Counted from the first letter of the stretch, positions 16,467 through 26,573 are shown. The stretch is 64,000 bases of DNA from Brasilonema angustatum HA4187-MV1 (GCA_019359695.1 JAHHGV010000017.1:62001-126000); one strand, 5' to 3'. Program-made: numbers and translations. The notes: generated from the letters alone by a model not told the origin.

Positions 16467-18119
16467 ATGACCAATTCTCCACACAGGTCAAAGGCTCAAA
16501 ATTCCCTTTCGCAGCTGATACCCAGAAGAAGTACTGTAAAAGGCTTTTGTCTTATATTGCTTGCTTTCGGACTCACTTCTAGTATATTCATCGCAACCGC
16601 CTATTGGGAGTCACCATACAAGAACGACGCAGGTAAACCTCTATGCGAGGAAAATCTCCCTTGGAAAGATTACTTGATCTGTAGAGTTGCAAATTCAAAA
16701 GTATTACAGCAAGTTCAGAACTTTAGTGTTCTTTTTGCTGCGTGGTTATTTATTTTTGATACATTTGAACGCAAGAAACAGGCATACCGCGAGGCATGGA
16801 GTTTGATAGATGGAGCTAGAGAGTCTGAAACAAGCGGAGCAAGGATTTTGGCTCTTAATGAGCTACATGAAGATAAGGTCTCTCTGAGAGGACTTGATGC
16901 CGAGGGTGCAGATATGGTCGGGATTAACTTGAAAGGAGCTTTTTTGGAAAATGCTAATCTTCGAGGCTCTCTACTTCAACGTTGCAACTTAATAGGTGCT
17001 AAACTTCAAGAATCTGAACTTCAAGATTCTCAACTTCAAGAAGCAAAGCTACGCAGAGCCGATCTACGAATGGCTTATCTCCAAAGGGCTAACTTAGAGA
17101 AAGCTGAGCTTCAAGGCGCAAAACTTGGTGGAGCAGTTCTTAGGCAAGCAATCTTAGCAGAAGCTCAACTTCAAGAAGCTGATCTATCAGGTGCTGACTT
17201 TCGAGGTGCTAATTTGTGGCGAGCCGAGCTTAAGGAAGCCGATGTAGAGCATGCCAACTTTGCAGGTGCAAAAAAACTTGATATAAATCAAGTTAAGAAA
17301 GCTAAAAATTGGGAAAAGGCTACATATGGAAAAGACTTTGCACCAGAACTAGGCGAGTTGTTGTCGCGAGAGGAATATACTGACGAATTTGTAATGAAAG
17401 ACAAAAGAAAAACTTCAGCAGAAAATGAGTTATTTAAACGTTTAGTCAACATCTTGATTTCTACTGAGTCTGTTGAAAGAAAAGAACGTTTAATGCTACA
17501 GAATAAGCTTGATAAAGCAATGGAGTTACTCAGTGGTGAGAAAACCGTTTCAACACAAGATACAATTTCTGCAGAATTAATTGTTAGAGATGTTGTAGAA
17601 GAGTTGCTTCAGAAAAACTCAGATGACAATAATAGAGATTTAGATGAAAAACTCAGGAATCAGTTACAGGCTTTTCAAGATACTGCTGATATAGCAATAC
17701 AGAATGTTGACAAGCGACAGAAATTTGAGAGTATTGCCAGTGAGTGGTTAAAACTTAAGTGTCAAAGCTTGAAAGATTGTGGAATAAAAGCTATTCTCAC
17801 TAAAAAACCTGAGATCAAAGAGGCGGGAGGTCTTCTGTATCCACCTGAGAAAATCAATCAACTTAGCGAGGATATTGAAAGATTGTTAAATCTTTTGGTA
17901 GAAAGTCTCTCTGCACACCAGAATCTTTCTATTTCAGAGGCAATGAAGCTTAAACTGCCTAGTTCTGTATACTTAGACATATTTAGGGTAATTTGGGAGG
18001 AGATAATTCCAAGATGTCTAGATAGTGAGTCTGAGCAGATATCTGATGAAGTGTTAGAGCGGCTGAAAATATACTTTTTGCTTCTTAGGGATGAACTCAA
18101 AAAAATTAAATCACTTTGA
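16467..18119 (+). CDS. Membrane-anchored pentapeptide-repeat protein
   Basis: 550 residues in three parts. The N-terminus has two membrane helices (about 26-48 and 82-97) around a loop with two Cys (LCEEN and LICRV). Residues about 140-270 are some 25 pentapeptide repeats (A[D/N/E]LQ[E/G] pattern), forming a right-handed quadrilateral beta-helix. Residues about 280-550 are a charged helical region of unknown family (ERLMLQNKLDKAMELL; FRVIWEEIIPRCLDSE). The repeat probably acts as a protein-interaction surface at the membrane. The long helical C-terminal domain is unusual for pentapeptide proteins. No operon partner. Confidence 0.8.
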   Translation: MTNSPHRSKAQNSLSQLIPRRSTVKGFCLILLAFGLTSSIFIATAYWESPYKNDAGKPLCEENLPWKDYLICRVANSKVLQQVQNFSVLFAAWLFIFDTFERKKQAYREAWSLIDGARESETSGARILALNELHEDKVSLRGLDAEGADMVGINLKGAFLENANLRGSLLQRCNLIGAKLQESELQDSQLQEAKLRRADLRMAYLQRANLEKAELQGAKLGGAVLRQAILAEAQLQEADLSGADFRGANLWRAELKEADVEHANFAGAKKLDINQVKKAKNWEKATYGKDFAPELGELLSREEYTDEFVMKDKRKTSAENELFKRLVNILISTESVERKERLMLQNKLDKAMELLSGEKTVSTQDTISAELIVRDVVEELLQKNSDDNNRDLDEKLRNQLQAFQDTADIAIQNVDKRQKFESIASEWLKLKCQSLKDCGIKAILTKKPEIKEAGGLLYPPEKINQLSEDIERLLNLLVESLSAHQNLSISEAMKLKLPSSVYLDIFRVIWEEIIPRCLDSESEQISDEVLERLKIYFLLLRDELKKIKSL

Positions 18120-18320
18120 TAACTTACCTACTTTCTACTCTCCAACTAATCTCCTATAAATTCTAGACTGCTCTAGGTCAAAAATTGACATTTTAGCTCT
18201 GGAGATTGGGTATCTGGAAGAAATTTCATCCTTTTCCCAGTTTCCAGAACAAAAAATGTCCTTTTAGAATCGTGTAAAGTATAAATATAGAGTCAATCAG
18301 CTATTGGTCAACTCTTCTAC

Positions 18321-18873
18321 TAGACCTCTCCAAAAATGGCTATGAAACCTTTACTCCTAACTTGCACATTTTAGAACCGTTATACAGTAAGGCATTGAGA
18401 AACATCATAAAAATGTGCTTGTTTCATATTTTGCGGGAGCGTTAATCGCGCCCGTGAGAGGCTCAGATCTTGCATCTCCACCTGATCACACCTTGAACTG
18501 AAGTTCAAGGCTAATAGCTTAAGTCCGTTAAAACGGAACGGCACATGCTTCAAGTCGGGAAACCCGGACGCCAGATACCTACGGAGGGAGACCCTCCTGC
18601 AGTACTGGCTCCCCAACGCAGTGCCTCCTCAAAGACTTATCCAGTCCGTTTTAACGGACTTGAACTTTGAGCCAAGAAATTTATTTCTTGGCGGACGAAA
18701 ATAATGGTGCAAGATCTGAGCGCCCGACTAGCCGCGTTTTTTCGCCGCTAGCAACAAATAAAACTTGTACATTTTTCAAAGGAGGGCTAAAAGCTTTGCT
18801 ATATAAGGCTTATAAAATGTGCAAGTTAGGAGTTTACCGCGCTTGCACTAACAATCATTTTTGGAGGGGTCTA
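18321..18873. repeat. Nested palindromic repeat element
   Basis: The outer arms TAGACCTCTCCAAAAATG (18321-18338) and 18856-18873 are inverted with one mismatch; inner arms ACTCCTAACTTGCACATTTT (18353-18372) and 18814-18833 are perfectly inverted; innermost arms CTCAGATCTTGCA (18462-18474) and 18708-18720 are perfectly inverted. Between them stand further hairpins: GTCCGTT/AACGGAC near 18649-18661 and CCAAGAAA/TTTCTTGG near 18672-18691. There is no ORF of note. The right arm reaches into the end of the small gene at 18848. The core matches the element at 58638-58817 in layout. Confidence 0.7.
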
Positions 18874-19105
18874 CTGGACATGCACACTGATGCCAAAGCT
18901 CTGGGTTCTCAGCCATTAAATCAGGAAACTCCTCCAGAATCTTACAAACCCTTGTACGGTGGGTTATAGCCTGATCGGGATATTTCTTTATAGTCTCCTT
19001 GATCTTAATCAGAATTAAGCGCAGAGCATCGATATCTTTTTTTTCCAGAGCATCGCCAATCTGAACATCTAAAGGCAATTCCTCATCAAAATCAAAATTA
19101 CTCAT
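18848..19105 (-). CDS. Small hypothetical acidic protein
   Basis: 85 residues starting MSNFDFDEELPLDVQIGDALEKKDID, with AAAGGAAAG just before the ATG. It is predicted helical and soluble, with a basic central helix (RLILIKIKETIKKY). I recognise no family. The last 14 codons (after ENPELW) lie in the outer arm of the palindromic element, so the present C-terminus, rich in Cys, was probably created when that element inserted. Confidence 0.5.
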   Translation of the reverse strand: MSNFDFDEELPLDVQIGDALEKKDIDALRLILIKIKETIKKYPDQAITHRTRVCKILEEFPDLMAENPELWHQCACPVDPSKNDC

Positions 19106-19474
19106 ACATTCTTTCCTTTGCTATAAAAAAAGCTACTTTTGCTGAGACATCCATTGAACTGTTTTTTCAAGTCCAATCGTTGGCGCTCTAGTAACATTAA
19201 GCACAAAAGATTCTCAGAAATCGGGACACTTTATACTGACTTTGCAAATATGCTCTAGGTGTTTGTCAATGCTTCATCAAGAACTCAAGCAAATCGTTGC
19301 TTTCCTAAAAGCAGATGCACCAAGTTGTGATTTATCTGCAACAAACCACCTCAGATCTCCTGTGGCACAGCACCTTTACTTAGGAAAGAATCCTTCGGAC
19401 AGAGGAATTGTAACAAGATTATAACGACAATCTAAAATAATCCAGTTGTTTTATTGATACATTTTCTAGTGTTA
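19106..19474. other. Intergenic region, no gene seen
   Basis: 369 bases with one short ORF (19242-19424) that lacks a ribosome site and coding character. It presumably contains the carotenoid oxygenase promoter, but no motif stands out. Confidence 0.4.
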
Positions 19475-20944
19475 ATGCATACAATAGATAAAAAGTCAAC
19501 AAAAAAAACCTGGGCACAAGCTCTTGCCCAACCCGCAAAAGAATTCCCTCTCACCCAATTGCAAATCCTTTCTGGCACAATACCTGAAGGCTTACAGGGC
19601 ACACTGTACCGCAATGGTCCGGCAAGGTTAGAACGCGGCGGTATGAACATGGGACACTGGTTTGATGGCGATGGCGCGATTCTTGCCGTACATTTCAACT
19701 CTCCTTATGAAGAGGGGAAAAAGGAGGGTGCAACAGCAGTTTACCGCTACGTACAAACTGATGAATATAAAGAAGAAGCAGCAGCAGGACAACTGCTTTA
19801 CGGCAATTATGGAATGACTGCACCAGGGGCATTTTGGAACAGATGGTTGAAACCAGTTAAGAATTCTGCCAATACTTCTGTGCTGGCGTTACCAGATAAA
19901 TTACTTGCACTGTGGGAAGGCGGTAACCCTCATGCCCTCGACTTGCAAATGCTCCACACTTTGGGCAAAGATGATTTAGGAGCATTGAAGAATGGATTGC
20001 CTTATTCTGCCCATCCTAAAATTGAGCAAAAATCTGGCTCAATTTTTAACTTTGGTATCTCCATAGGATTAAATGGGATACTGAATATATATAAGAGCGA
20101 TTTTACGGGTAAAATTCAACAAAAAACATCGTTTGAACTTGATGGTTTCCCGTTAATACATGATTTTGTTCTCGCTGGGCAATATCTAGTATTTTTCGTT
20201 TCTCCGTTGCGGTTAAATGCCCTAGCAGTATTAACTGGATTTAGCAGCTATAGTAATTCTTTTGAATGGAAGCCGCAACTGGGTACTCAGGTTCTGGTGT
20301 TTGACTGTGAAACTCTGTCTCTGGTAAGTCGTGGTGAAACCGAACCTTGGTTTCAGTGGCATTTTGGTAATGGGTATGTGGATGATAGTGGATTGATAGT
20401 AGTCGATGTCGTGCGTTATGAAGACTTTCAAATCAACGAGTATCTAAGGCAAGTCGCAACAGGTCAGACTCACACTCCTGCTGTAAGTACTTTGTGGCGA
20501 ATACATATTGAACCGAGTACAGCTAAAGTCAAGGGAATTGAGGAAATTGTAGATCGCCACTGTGAATTTCCAGTTGTACCACCGCAAGAGACGGGACAAT
20601 ACAGTAACCAAACTTATCTCGTCGTACATCGCCAAGGGGCTTGTGCGAGCAAAGAAATATTTGGGGCGATCGCCCGTTTCGATCACAAAACCGATACCCT
20701 CACAATTGCTGACTGTGGCGAAAACCGCTATCCAAGTGAACCCATTTATGCTCAAAATCCCCAAAATCCTGAGCAAGGATGGATCATCACAGTTGTGTAT
20801 GATGGCAATTCTGATTGTAGTGAAGTTTGGGTTTACGATGCAGATAGGTTAGATGATTCACCTGTGTGCAGATTGGCATTACCTGGCGTGATTCCCCACA
20901 GTTTCCACGGTACTTGGAAACCTGCTCATATCGACTCAGTTTGA
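19475..20944 (+). CDS. Carotenoid cleavage oxygenase (RPE65/apocarotenoid oxygenase family)
   Basis: About 489 residues from the ATG at 19475, normal for the family. It is a seven-bladed propeller enzyme using Fe(II) held by four His to split carotenoids or apocarotenoids. Typical stretches: GTLYRNGPARLERGGMNMGHWFDGDGA, GGNPHALD, AHPKIEQKSGSIFNFG, LIHDFVL, QWHFGNGY and the final SFHGTW with its His. It may supply retinal or apocarotenals. Whether the substrate is a full C40 carotenoid or an apocarotenal cannot be read from sequence. Monocistronic. Confidence 0.9.
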   Translation: MHTIDKKSTKKTWAQALAQPAKEFPLTQLQILSGTIPEGLQGTLYRNGPARLERGGMNMGHWFDGDGAILAVHFNSPYEEGKKEGATAVYRYVQTDEYKEEAAAGQLLYGNYGMTAPGAFWNRWLKPVKNSANTSVLALPDKLLALWEGGNPHALDLQMLHTLGKDDLGALKNGLPYSAHPKIEQKSGSIFNFGISIGLNGILNIYKSDFTGKIQQKTSFELDGFPLIHDFVLAGQYLVFFVSPLRLNALAVLTGFSSYSNSFEWKPQLGTQVLVFDCETLSLVSRGETEPWFQWHFGNGYVDDSGLIVVDVVRYEDFQINEYLRQVATGQTHTPAVSTLWRIHIEPSTAKVKGIEEIVDRHCEFPVVPPQETGQYSNQTYLVVHRQGACASKEIFGAIARFDHKTDTLTIADCGENRYPSEPIYAQNPQNPEQGWIITVVYDGNSDCSEVWVYDADRLDDSPVCRLALPGVIPHSFHGTWKPAHIDSV

Positions 20945-21041
20945 ACTTCGGCAATCGGGGAACTCTTAACACCTTTATTCCTTCTTCGGTGTTAAGAATT
21001 TTTTTTAAAAATAATTATTGAAATTAGGGAGTTTATAGCCT

Positions 21042-22973
21042 GTGATTCAACCAGAGGTAGCATCTTACGGTTCTTGGAGATCACCGATCACAACAGACTT
21101 AATTACTGCACGTACAATTGGATTGGGGCAAATTGTTATTGATGGCGAAGACATTTATTGGAGTGAGTTACGACCGTCCGAGCAAGGCAGAACTGTGGTA
21201 GTGAGACGGAGTGCCAATAATCAAATTCAGGATGTCACTCCTGCGCCCTTCAATGTGCGTACCCGTGTTCATGAATATGGCGGTAACTCTTTTTTCGTTG
21301 TTGATGACACTGTTTACTTTAGCAACTTTGCCGACCAACGTCTCTATCGTCAGGAGATTAATACTGAACCGCAAGCCATCACACCCCTAGTTGCTGTGCG
21401 CTATGCAGACGGAATTTTTGACCGTCAACGCCACCGAATTATTTGTGTATCTGAGGATCACACCATTCCTGACCGTGAGCCAATCAACACACTGGTGAGT
21501 CTAGGATTAGAAGGAGATAGCAAACCGTTAGTATCTGGAAACGACTTTTACGCCTCACCCCGTCTTAGCCCTGATGGCTCTCGCTTGGCTTGGCTGGCTT
21601 GGAACCATCCAAATATGCCTTGGGATGGTACTCAACTATGGGTGGGGGAACTTCTAGCAGATGGCTGTTTAGGTAATACTCAACAAATTGCTGGTGGTTT
21701 CAATGAATCCATATTTCAGCCGGAGTGGTCTAGTGATGGCAAATTGTACTTTATCAGTGACCGTACTGGTTGGTGGAATCTTTACCGTTGGCAAGATGGA
21801 GAAATACAAGCTTTGACACAAATGAAGGCAGAGTTTGGTCGTCCCCAGTGGCTTTTAGGTATGTCAACTTATGCTTTCGAGTCAGCTAACCGCATTATCT
21901 GCACATATACCCAACAAGGTACTTGGCACTTAGCGAGTCTTGACACAACAACAACTCAATTGAAACCGCTGCCAACACCATATACGGAAATTAGTGGTAT
22001 TCAGGCAACCTTAGGACGAGTTGTTTTCCGAGCAAGTTCTCCGACTGAGTTATCCGCTATTGTGCAACTTGATTTGGCTACCGAAAAACTGGAAGTGTTA
22101 CGCCCTTCTAATGATGTAACAATTGATCCTGGTTATCTTTCCCTGCCTCAGCCAATTGAGTACCCGACAGCTAACGGTCAAACCGCCTATGCTATATTTT
22201 ACCGACCTCAAAACCTTGATTGCACTGCTCCTGAAACTGAGAAACCTCCTCTGATTGTCAAAAGCCACGGTGGGCCAACCGCAGCTGCTTCTAGTAACCT
22301 GAGCTTTAGTATTCAGTACTGGACTAGCCGGGGTATAGCGGTTCTAGATGTAAATTATGGTGGTAGCACAGGTTATGGACGAGAGTATCGTCAAAGATTA
22401 GATGGTCAGTGGGGAATTGTTGATGTAGATGATTGCGTCTTTGGTGCGCGTTACCTAGTAGAACAAGGGATAGTTGACGGCGAGCGTTTGGCAATTTCCG
22501 GTGGCAGTGCTGGTGGTTATACAACGCTTTGTGCCTTGACTTTCCGTAATACCTTCAAAGCCGGTGCCAGCTACTACGGAGTCAGTGACCTAGAAGCTTT
22601 AGCACGGGATACACACAAATTTGAATCGCGATACTTGGAGCGTTTAATTGGTGCTTACCCACAACAGCGTCAGATTTATCAACAACGCTCGCCAATCAAT
22701 TTTACTGACCGTCTTGCCTGCCCTGTAATTTTTTTTCAGGGACTAGAAGATCAAGTCGTTCCACCAAGCCAAACACAAGCAATGGTTACAGCCTTGCAGG
22801 CTAAAGGTCTGCCAGTGGCTTATGTTCCCTTTGAAGGTGAACAACATGGCTTCCGCAAAGCCGAAAACATCAAAAAATCACTAGAAGCGGAACTCTACTT
22901 TTATTCACGTATTTTCGGCTTTGAACTGACTGAATTAATCGAATCGGTAATTATTGAAAATACTCGATTCTAA
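21042..22973 (+). CDS. Prolyl-oligopeptidase (S9) family peptidase
   Basis: 643 residues from a GTG start. The N-terminal two-thirds is a WD40-like/propeller domain (repeats such as [15 protein letters not shown] and [19 protein letters not shown]). The C-terminal alpha/beta hydrolase carries the triad Ser489 (GGSAGGY), Asp570 (GLEDQVVPP) and His602 (EQHGFRK). It should cleave short peptides, of the acylaminoacyl- or dipeptidyl-peptidase type. There is no signal peptide, so it is cytoplasmic. It follows the carotenoid oxygenase by 97 bases, and may be co-transcribed, but the functions are unrelated. Confidence 0.92.
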   Translation: MIQPEVASYGSWRSPITTDLITARTIGLGQIVIDGEDIYWSELRPSEQGRTVVVRRSANNQIQDVTPAPFNVRTRVHEYGGNSFFVVDDTVYFSNFADQRLYRQEINTEPQAITPLVAVRYADGIFDRQRHRIICVSEDHTIPDREPINTLVSLGLEGDSKPLVSGNDFYASPRLSPDGSRLAWLAWNHPNMPWDGTQLWVGELLADGCLGNTQQIAGGFNESIFQPEWSSDGKLYFISDRTGWWNLYRWQDGEIQALTQMKAEFGRPQWLLGMSTYAFESANRIICTYTQQGTWHLASLDTTTTQLKPLPTPYTEISGIQATLGRVVFRASSPTELSAIVQLDLATEKLEVLRPSNDVTIDPGYLSLPQPIEYPTANGQTAYAIFYRPQNLDCTAPETEKPPLIVKSHGGPTAAASSNLSFSIQYWTSRGIAVLDVNYGGSTGYGREYRQRLDGQWGIVDVDDCVFGARYLVEQGIVDGERLAISGGSAGGYTTLCALTFRNTFKAGASYYGVSDLEALARDTHKFESRYLERLIGAYPQQRQIYQQRSPINFTDRLACPVIFFQGLEDQVVPPSQTQAMVTALQAKGLPVAYVPFEGEQHGFRKAENIKKSLEAELYFYSRIFGFELTELIESVIIENTRF

Positions 22974-23093
22974 TATCTTAAGTTGGCGTAGATGGGGTAC
23001 AGCCCAGAGGTAGAGTCGAGGGGAATGGCAACATTTCCCTCCATTCGTGAGAGGTTAAGGTCTGACACCATTTATCAATAAGCAATAATACTT

Positions 23094-23245
23094 AAAATAT
23101 GGCAAAAAATTGAGGAGAAAGAGTTTGAGGAGATTTTAAAACTTCAACTTCTTGTCCTGGACGATAGATTTCTACTTCCTGTTTTTGCTGGTTAATCAAC
23201 CAACCAAGCTGACAACCATTTTCGATATATTCTTGCATCAAAAGT
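23094..23245 (-). pseudogene. Uma2-family (DUF820) C-terminal fragment
   Basis: Reading the minus strand from about 23245 gives MQEYIENGCQLGWLINQQ, then VEIYRPGQEVEVL and a stop at about 23094. This is the conserved middle-to-C-terminal part of the Uma2/DUF820 PD-(D/E)XK-type proteins that are abundant in cyanobacteria. The N-terminal catalytic part is missing: upstream is a hairpin and then a MITE. Confidence 0.65.
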
Positions 23246-23250
23246 TAAAC

Positions 23251-23286
23251 AAGAACTCAGAAGTCCATTCTGACTTCTGAGTTCTT
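23251..23286. terminator. Perfect 15-bp hairpin
   Basis: AAGAACTCAGAAGTC, a 6-base loop, then the exact complement. It sits between the Uma2 remnant and the MITE and forms the left edge of the MITE target duplication (TTCTT). It could be a terminator for the S9 peptidase or a REP-type palindrome. Confidence 0.5.
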
Positions 23287-23428
23287 TAGGACTTACGCAC
23301 GCGCTACTTTAAAAGAGCCGGTTGCGATTGCTTCCCTATGCCTAACGGCACGCTGCGCGTTAGCGTAGCGTCTCCGCAGGAGATGCGGTCGCAATGAGTA
23401 TAGTTACGTTGTTCGTGCGTAAGTCCTA
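23287..23428. mobile_element. MITE with 15-bp TIRs and TTCTT target duplication
   Basis: TAGGACTTACGCACG (23287-23301) is exactly inverted at 23414-23428. The flanks 23282-23286 and 23429-23433 are both TTCTT, a 5-bp target-site duplication. The 142-bp interior has no ORF and carries a GCGTTAGCGTAGCG module. It ends 6 bases before the stop codon of the ABC1 kinase gene. Confidence 0.8.
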
Positions 23429-23434
23429 TTCTTG

Positions 23435-25099
23435 TTAACGTAGCCGTCCTGAGCGCAAAATACTGATAATTAACCACAGCCCCAATAAACTAGCAGTAGC
23501 AAACAACACATTGCTCAATAACAACAACTGAGATGTCCTCGCGTTGCTAGAGATAATTGCTGCACCCATAATCAGTGAACCCACTAAGATGCTAAAAGAA
23601 AGACGATTTGCAGCATCATCTGTTGTTCGGCGTAAGCTATCTAAACCACGCAGTGAGATATTCCACTGTAATGTTTCCGAGGTAATTCGCTCTAGCAGAA
23701 ACTCTAGGAGTCGAGGAGATTGTAAAGAAAGACTTTTGACATCCAAAGCTGTTCTAAGGAGCGATCGCACGGGATTGTCACCAAGCAACTGTTGGCGAAA
23801 CACATCTGTCAGCAATGGCTGAATTTCATCGAGAAAGTTCAACTCTGGGTTAAATCCTCGTGCCACTCCCTCTAAGTTAGCCAGGGTTTTGGCATATAAA
23901 CCCATGTTACTGGGCAAGCGAATTTTGTTGTTACGAGCGACTTGCAAAAGTTCGTAGATGATTTGACTGAAATTAATTTGCGATACGCTCAAGTTGTAAT
24001 ACTTTCGCAGCATTCGGTCATAATCATTTTCCAGTTTAACCATAATCACTGGCTGTGTAGACTCCGCCAGCTGCAAAGTTAACTGAGCACACCGCTGAGC
24101 ATCTAGATCTACAATTGCCAACAACATTTCTATCAATATGCCTTGTGTACGGGGATCAAGCCGTCCCACCATGCCACAGTCCAACAGAGCAACGCGACCA
24201 TCTTTTAGATAAAATAAGTTACCAGGATGGGGATCAGCGTGGAAAAAGCCATCAATATACAGTTGCTGAAAGAAAGCTCGGAATAGTAATGTAGTAATTT
24301 CTTTACGTTTTTCGGCTGGATCTTTGCCATTGTTGTCACTCTCAAGATCTGCGTCTAACAGAGGACCTCCGTTGAGCCACTCCATCACGAGTAATTTTGG
24401 TGTCGTCAAATCCCAGAAAATTTCGGCAACAACTAATTGTGTGGGATCAAACCAGCGACTCTGGGATAAATTGCGTCGTAACTGATCGGTGAAACTTGCT
24501 TCCCGTGTAAAATCTAATTCATCTTCTAAGGCTTTGGTAAATTCTTCGGCGATCGCTTTGATTTCATAATTTTGCCCAAATTCGGTACGAGCCACTAAAT
24601 CGGCTATACCTTGAATTAAGGCGATATCCTGGGGAACAGTGATATCAATTCCTGGACGTTGCACCTTGAGAGCGACTTCCCGCCCATCTACGAGTGTGGC
24701 TTTGTGTGTCTGGGCAATCGAGCCTGCTGCGACTGCGATCGCATTTATTGTAGCGAAGGTTTCTTCTAAAGGACGTTTGAGCTGTTTGCGAATGACGACT
24801 TCTACATCTGCCCAAGGAACTGGTGGTACTTCATCTTGTAGTGTTGACAATTCCTCTATGTATGCTCCGCTCAGCAAGTCTGGACGGGTAGACATTAACT
24901 GACCTAGCTTGATGTAGACTGGTCCTAAGTCTACCAAGATGTTCTTTAAAACAGCAGGTGGGGGTAGCTGGGGTTCATCGGCTTTTCCTCCAGTCAGCAG
25001 TCGTCGCATATAGTCCCAACCATTACGAAGCAGGACTTCAATGATTTCTCTTTGACGAGGAACAGTTTGGGTGAGGAACATAGTTTTATTGAGCCGCAA
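23435..25099 (-). CDS. ABC1 atypical kinase (UbiB/AarF family)
   Basis: 554 residues, possibly starting at the Met 6 codons in. It has the ABC1-kinase signature KxGQ (Lys64 to Gln67), LEDELDFTREASF, then the catalytic-loop HADPHPGNLFY and the metal-binding LLDCGMVGR. Two hydrophobic helices end the protein (about 500-545), so it is membrane-anchored. Cyanobacterial and plastid members act in quinone and tocopherol metabolism or lipid homeostasis. It is the usual length. A MITE inserted just past the stop. Confidence 0.92.
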   Translation of the reverse strand: MRLNKTMFLTQTVPRQREIIEVLLRNGWDYMRRLLTGGKADEPQLPPPAVLKNILVDLGPVYIKLGQLMSTRPDLLSGAYIEELSTLQDEVPPVPWADVEVVIRKQLKRPLEETFATINAIAVAAGSIAQTHKATLVDGREVALKVQRPGIDITVPQDIALIQGIADLVARTEFGQNYEIKAIAEEFTKALEDELDFTREASFTDQLRRNLSQSRWFDPTQLVVAEIFWDLTTPKLLVMEWLNGGPLLDADLESDNNGKDPAEKRKEITTLLFRAFFQQLYIDGFFHADPHPGNLFYLKDGRVALLDCGMVGRLDPRTQGILIEMLLAIVDLDAQRCAQLTLQLAESTQPVIMVKLENDYDRMLRKYYNLSVSQINFSQIIYELLQVARNNKIRLPSNMGLYAKTLANLEGVARGFNPELNFLDEIQPLLTDVFRQQLLGDNPVRSLLRTALDVKSLSLQSPRLLEFLLERITSETLQWNISLRGLDSLRRTTDDAANRLSFSILVGSLIMGAAIISSNARTSQLLLLSNVLFATASLLGLWLIISILRSGRLR

Positions 25100-25132
25100 A
25101 GATCACAAAAAAATACAAAGCAAACAGAGGGG

Positions 25133-25429
25133 TTATAGAGGTAAGCAGCAGGGAATGATGATACACCTGAAGCCGTTGGTACTGCTGTTGGTTTTAAGGG
25201 TTTGGCTTGCTCTAGTGCAATCCTTAAATCTTGATAAAGATGATTTGACAGCTTCTATAAAACTGCGTTCGCTCAGCATCCGCCTAACGTAATTTGAACA
25301 GGAATCCCCACCGTGTAATAAACGATGGGGACACGAAAATCCTTTACGAGGAGAAATCTGCTTTTGATAGGCAATAATGCTGTTTATTGCCATGCTTTTG
25401 GCTAGAGGCTGATAACGACTAATTTGCAT
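25133..25429 (-). CDS. YidD-like membrane protein insertion efficiency factor
   Basis: 98 residues. IIAYQKQISPRKGFSCPHRLLHGGDSC matches the YidD (DUF37) pattern YQxxISPxxGxxCxxxxxCS, in the longer version with an LHGG insert that I associate with cyanobacteria. It is thought to help YidC-dependent insertion at the membrane. It has Cys in the expected spacing and a C-terminal FKDCTRASQTL segment. A second possible start is at codon 13; no strong ribosome site is seen for either. It lies between the ABC1 kinase and manC on the same strand. Confidence 0.65.
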   Translation of the reverse strand: MQISRYQPLAKSMAINSIIAYQKQISPRKGFSCPHRLLHGGDSCSNYVRRMLSERSFIEAVKSSLSRFKDCTRASQTLKTNSSTNGFRCIIIPCCLPL

Positions 25430-25508
25430 AATTGTTCAAATGAAATAACAGACACAAATGTTATACTGGTTGATACACCTCATGCGCCTCTGCCAGGGGT
25501 TTTAAGTT

Positions 25509-26573
25509 TTAAAGCAAGTTAGAAAATCGCGCATCACTTTGTAAGGTTTTGAGGACTTGCTTAATTTCTTGGGTACGGTCTTTTTTGACAATCAGGGTAA
25601 CGTTGCGATCGCGCACAATCACCACATCTTCTAACCCAATTGTAACAATGACATCCTCCTCATTTGTGGAATAGACTATAGCTCCCTGTGTGTCCAGTCC
25701 GATATGAGTCGCAAATTCAACATTGGGGATGCCTTCTTTTTTCAGTAAACGCTCGATCGCATTCCAATCTCCCAAATCATCCCAGCCAAATTCTGCGGGT
25801 AAGACATAAGCAATATCTGTCTTTTCCATCAAAGCATAGTCTATACTTTTCTTAGGGAGATCCTGGTAGATATCAGGACCGAACTTTTCTATCGGTTCGA
25901 TAATTTCTGGAGCGTGTCTGTGCAGTTCCTTGAGAACAACACCTACTCGAAAAACAAACATCCCGCTATTCCAGCTAAAACGTCCTGTAGAGAGAAAGTT
26001 TTCAGCCGTTTGACGGTCAGGCTTTTCAGTAAACCGGTTGACGTGATAAGCTGGCAACTCCTTAAAACTGCCAATCTTTTCCCCTTGTTCGATATAGCCG
26101 TAACCAGTTGATGGAAAGGCAGGCTTAATCCCGAGTGTGACAATTGCTGCCTGGGTAGCTGCAAGCTGAATTGCCGCATCTATTGTACATAGAAATGCTT
26201 CTTGGTCGGCTATCCAATGGTCAGCGGGGAAAAAACCGATAATAGCGTCGTCTCCATAACGTCTTTGAATTTCCAAACTTGTCCAGGCAACCGCTGCAGC
26301 GGTGTCCCTTCCCTGCAACTCAACAAGTAGGTTATCTGATGGCAACTCGGGTAGTTGTTCTGTAACTCCTTGAGCTATCTGACCAGAAGTAATAACCCAC
26401 AGGTTATCCCAACCACCTGCAAGTGTCAATAGTCGGTCAGCCGTTGCTTGTAGGAGGCTTCTGTCAGTACCATCAAGATTCAAAAATTGCTTGGGTCGAT
26501 TTTGACGACTCAAGGGCCAAAAACGCTCACCTTTCCCACCAGCAAGGATTACAGGGAACAAAGTTCTAGTCAT
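25509..26573 (-). CDS. manC: Mannose-1-phosphate guanylyltransferase
   Basis: 354 residues. It makes GDP-mannose from mannose-1-phosphate and GTP for polysaccharide and glycoconjugate synthesis. The nucleotidyltransferase signature ILAGGKGERFWPLSRQNRPKQFL is at 8-30; FFPADHWI, FTEKPD, WNSGMFVF and EFGWDDLGDW follow in family order. It lacks the C-terminal isomerase domain of the bifunctional AlgA/ManC type. The LCP gene is divergent upstream, which fits a cell-envelope sugar theme. Confidence 0.92.
   Translation of the reverse strand: MTRTLFPVILAGGKGERFWPLSRQNRPKQFLNLDGTDRSLLQATADRLLTLAGGWDNLWVITSGQIAQGVTEQLPELPSDNLLVELQGRDTAAAVAWTSLEIQRRYGDDAIIGFFPADHWIADQEAFLCTIDAAIQLAATQAAIVTLGIKPAFPSTGYGYIEQGEKIGSFKELPAYHVNRFTEKPDRQTAENFLSTGRFSWNSGMFVFRVGVVLKELHRHAPEIIEPIEKFGPDIYQDLPKKSIDYALMEKTDIAYVLPAEFGWDDLGDWNAIERLLKKEGIPNVEFATHIGLDTQGAIVYSTNEEDVIVTIGLEDVVIVRDRNVTLIVKKDRTQEIKQVLKTLQSDARFSNLL

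Noticed and set aside
19242-19424. 60-residue ORF upstream of the carotenoid oxygenase
   Set aside because: No ribosome site, no recognisable composition; too short to support.
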